From contig DEEY01000005.1 of the NCBI GenBank assembly GCA_002350545.1, forward strand, positions 1 to 28,684: 28,684 bases of DNA, given 5' to 3'. Source of the stretch: Candidatus Saccharibacteria bacterium UBA2866 (lineage in GTDB: Bacteria; Patescibacteriota; Saccharimonadia; Saccharimonadales; Saccharimonadaceae). This document shows, one piece after another, positions 28,138 to 28,684 of this stretch. The notes under the pieces are model-generated. The model saw nothing but the letters and a program-made list of their open reading frames with translations, was not told where the DNA came from and did not search any database. Numbering within the stretch: the stretch's first letter is position 1; every line of letters starts with the position of its first letter. The position numbers were made by a program, and so were the translations under genes.

Positions 28138-28684
28138 AACCGTATCAATTGTGCCAACAATTCTCTCCGACAATAAACAAGAGTATCGCGAAAAAGTAGA
28201 AACTATTAATTCTTTTACGCGCCGCGTGCAAATAGATATCACGGATGGAGTTTTTGCGCCTACTGAAACTTTGGATATTACCAATGTGTGGTGGCCAAAA
28301 AACTGGGAGGCGGATTTACACTTGATGGTTGCCCGACCTTCTGATCATATTGATACCATTTTAAAGCTCAGTCCTTCTTTATGTATTTTTCATGCCGAAA
28401 CAAACGAAGATTTACTGCCAATTTTTGAGACATTAAAAAATGCTGGCATCAAGGTAGGCGTAGCGCTTTTGCCATCTACTTATCCAGGAAATGTAAAGCC
28501 ATACATAGATGCGGCAGACCATGTGTTGATTTTTGCTGGACAGCTGGGCATACAGGGCGGGCAAGCAGACTTAATGCAGATGGAAAAGATTGCTTTAGTG
28601 CGTAATATGAAACCAGAAGTAGAAATTGGTTGGGACGGTGGCGCTAATATCAACAACGTGCGCGCACTAGCTCATGCAGATTTA
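28130..28684 (+). CDS. Ribulose-phosphate 3-epimerase-like TIM barrel (3' end outside window)
   Basis: A partial gene, 185 codons seen. IVPTILS, QIDITDGVFAP (metal-binding Asp region), DLHLMVARP, IFHAE and the WDGGANINN strand match the RPE order of motifs. The normally conserved MSVNPGFGGQ loop is replaced by IFAGQLGIQGGQ, so it is a divergent member; other phosphate-binding TIM-barrel enzymes are possible. It overlaps rpiB by 8 bp. Together they would interconvert ribulose, ribose and xylulose 5-phosphates. Confidence 0.82.
   Translation, partial: MIRTVSIVPTILSDNKQEYREKVETINSFTRRVQIDITDGVFAPTETLDITNVWWPKNWEADLHLMVARPSDHIDTILKLSPSLCIFHAETNEDLLPIFETLKNAGIKVGVALLPSTYPGNVKPYIDAADHVLIFAGQLGIQGGQADLMQMEKIALVRNMKPEVEIGWDGGANINNVRALAHADL

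Noticed and set aside
1..28684. Alternative genetic code (UGA as Gly) as in some CPR lineages.
   Set aside because: TGA serves as the natural stop of several genes (e.g. mltG, the pseudouridine synthase) at family-typical ends, and the conserved proteins read through without internal TGA.

Overview
The window reads as chromosomal DNA of an ultrasmall Patescibacteria/CPR bacterium, most probably Candidatus Saccharibacteria (TM7). The reasons are compact, overlapping gene strings, a C-Ala-less alanyl-tRNA synthetase, a MltG/LysM-CHAP surface set, several small membrane proteins of no clear family, and extended -10 promoters (TGnTATAAT) that often sit 6-8 nt before the ATG, implying leaderless mRNAs. 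TGA is used as a stop, so the standard bacterial code applies. Taxonomy is inferred; there is no 16S rRNA here.

Layout. 1-3420 (+): two small hypothetical genes, a small membrane protein, then a cysteine desulfurase overlapping mnmA (sulfur donor plus tRNA 2-thiolase). 3417-3620 (-): a tiny Lys/Ala-rich membrane protein. 3696-5576 (+): alaS, convergent with a ProXp-ala-type tRNA editing protein (5602-6090, -). 6124-10109 (-): an overlapping operon of histidine kinase, response regulator, RluB-type pseudouridine synthase and an FtsA-like actin ATPase. 10158-14514 (+): a large acidic bitopic surface protein, a RuvX-MltG fusion and a LysM-CHAP hydrolase, a cell-wall cluster. 14520-15878 (-): obg. 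15990-16713 (+): two unknown genes. 16749-17399 (-): trmD. 17480-17625: candidate small RNA. 17642-20186 (+): recG-rsmD. 20238-23916: small membrane proteins, tRNA-Leu(UAG), a CmpB-family membrane protein and a FAD-linked oxidase. 23941-25218: trigger factor. 25250-25620: a structured RNA region with a 28-codon ORF. 25731-28684 (+): rpsL-rpsG, then gap-rpiB-rpe-like (partial).

The most remarkable content is a family of four about 110-119 bp GC-rich palindromic elements inserted in frame INSIDE protein-coding genes: cysteine desulfurase, mnmA, ruvX-mltG and obg. They share a fold (outer stem, a hairpin tipped by CCCGTCGYYACGGG, a second hairpin) but are read in four different frames on two strands. 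Two copies are identical over a 77-bp core, and three of the differences in their outer stems are compensatory base-pair changes. One copy sits exactly at the RuvX/MltG junction and may have created that fusion. They resemble in concept the Rickettsia palindromic elements (RPE); I know of no described counterpart in Saccharibacteria.

Most of the window is otherwise core information processing, envelope and central carbon metabolism. No IS element, prophage or CRISPR array is visible.
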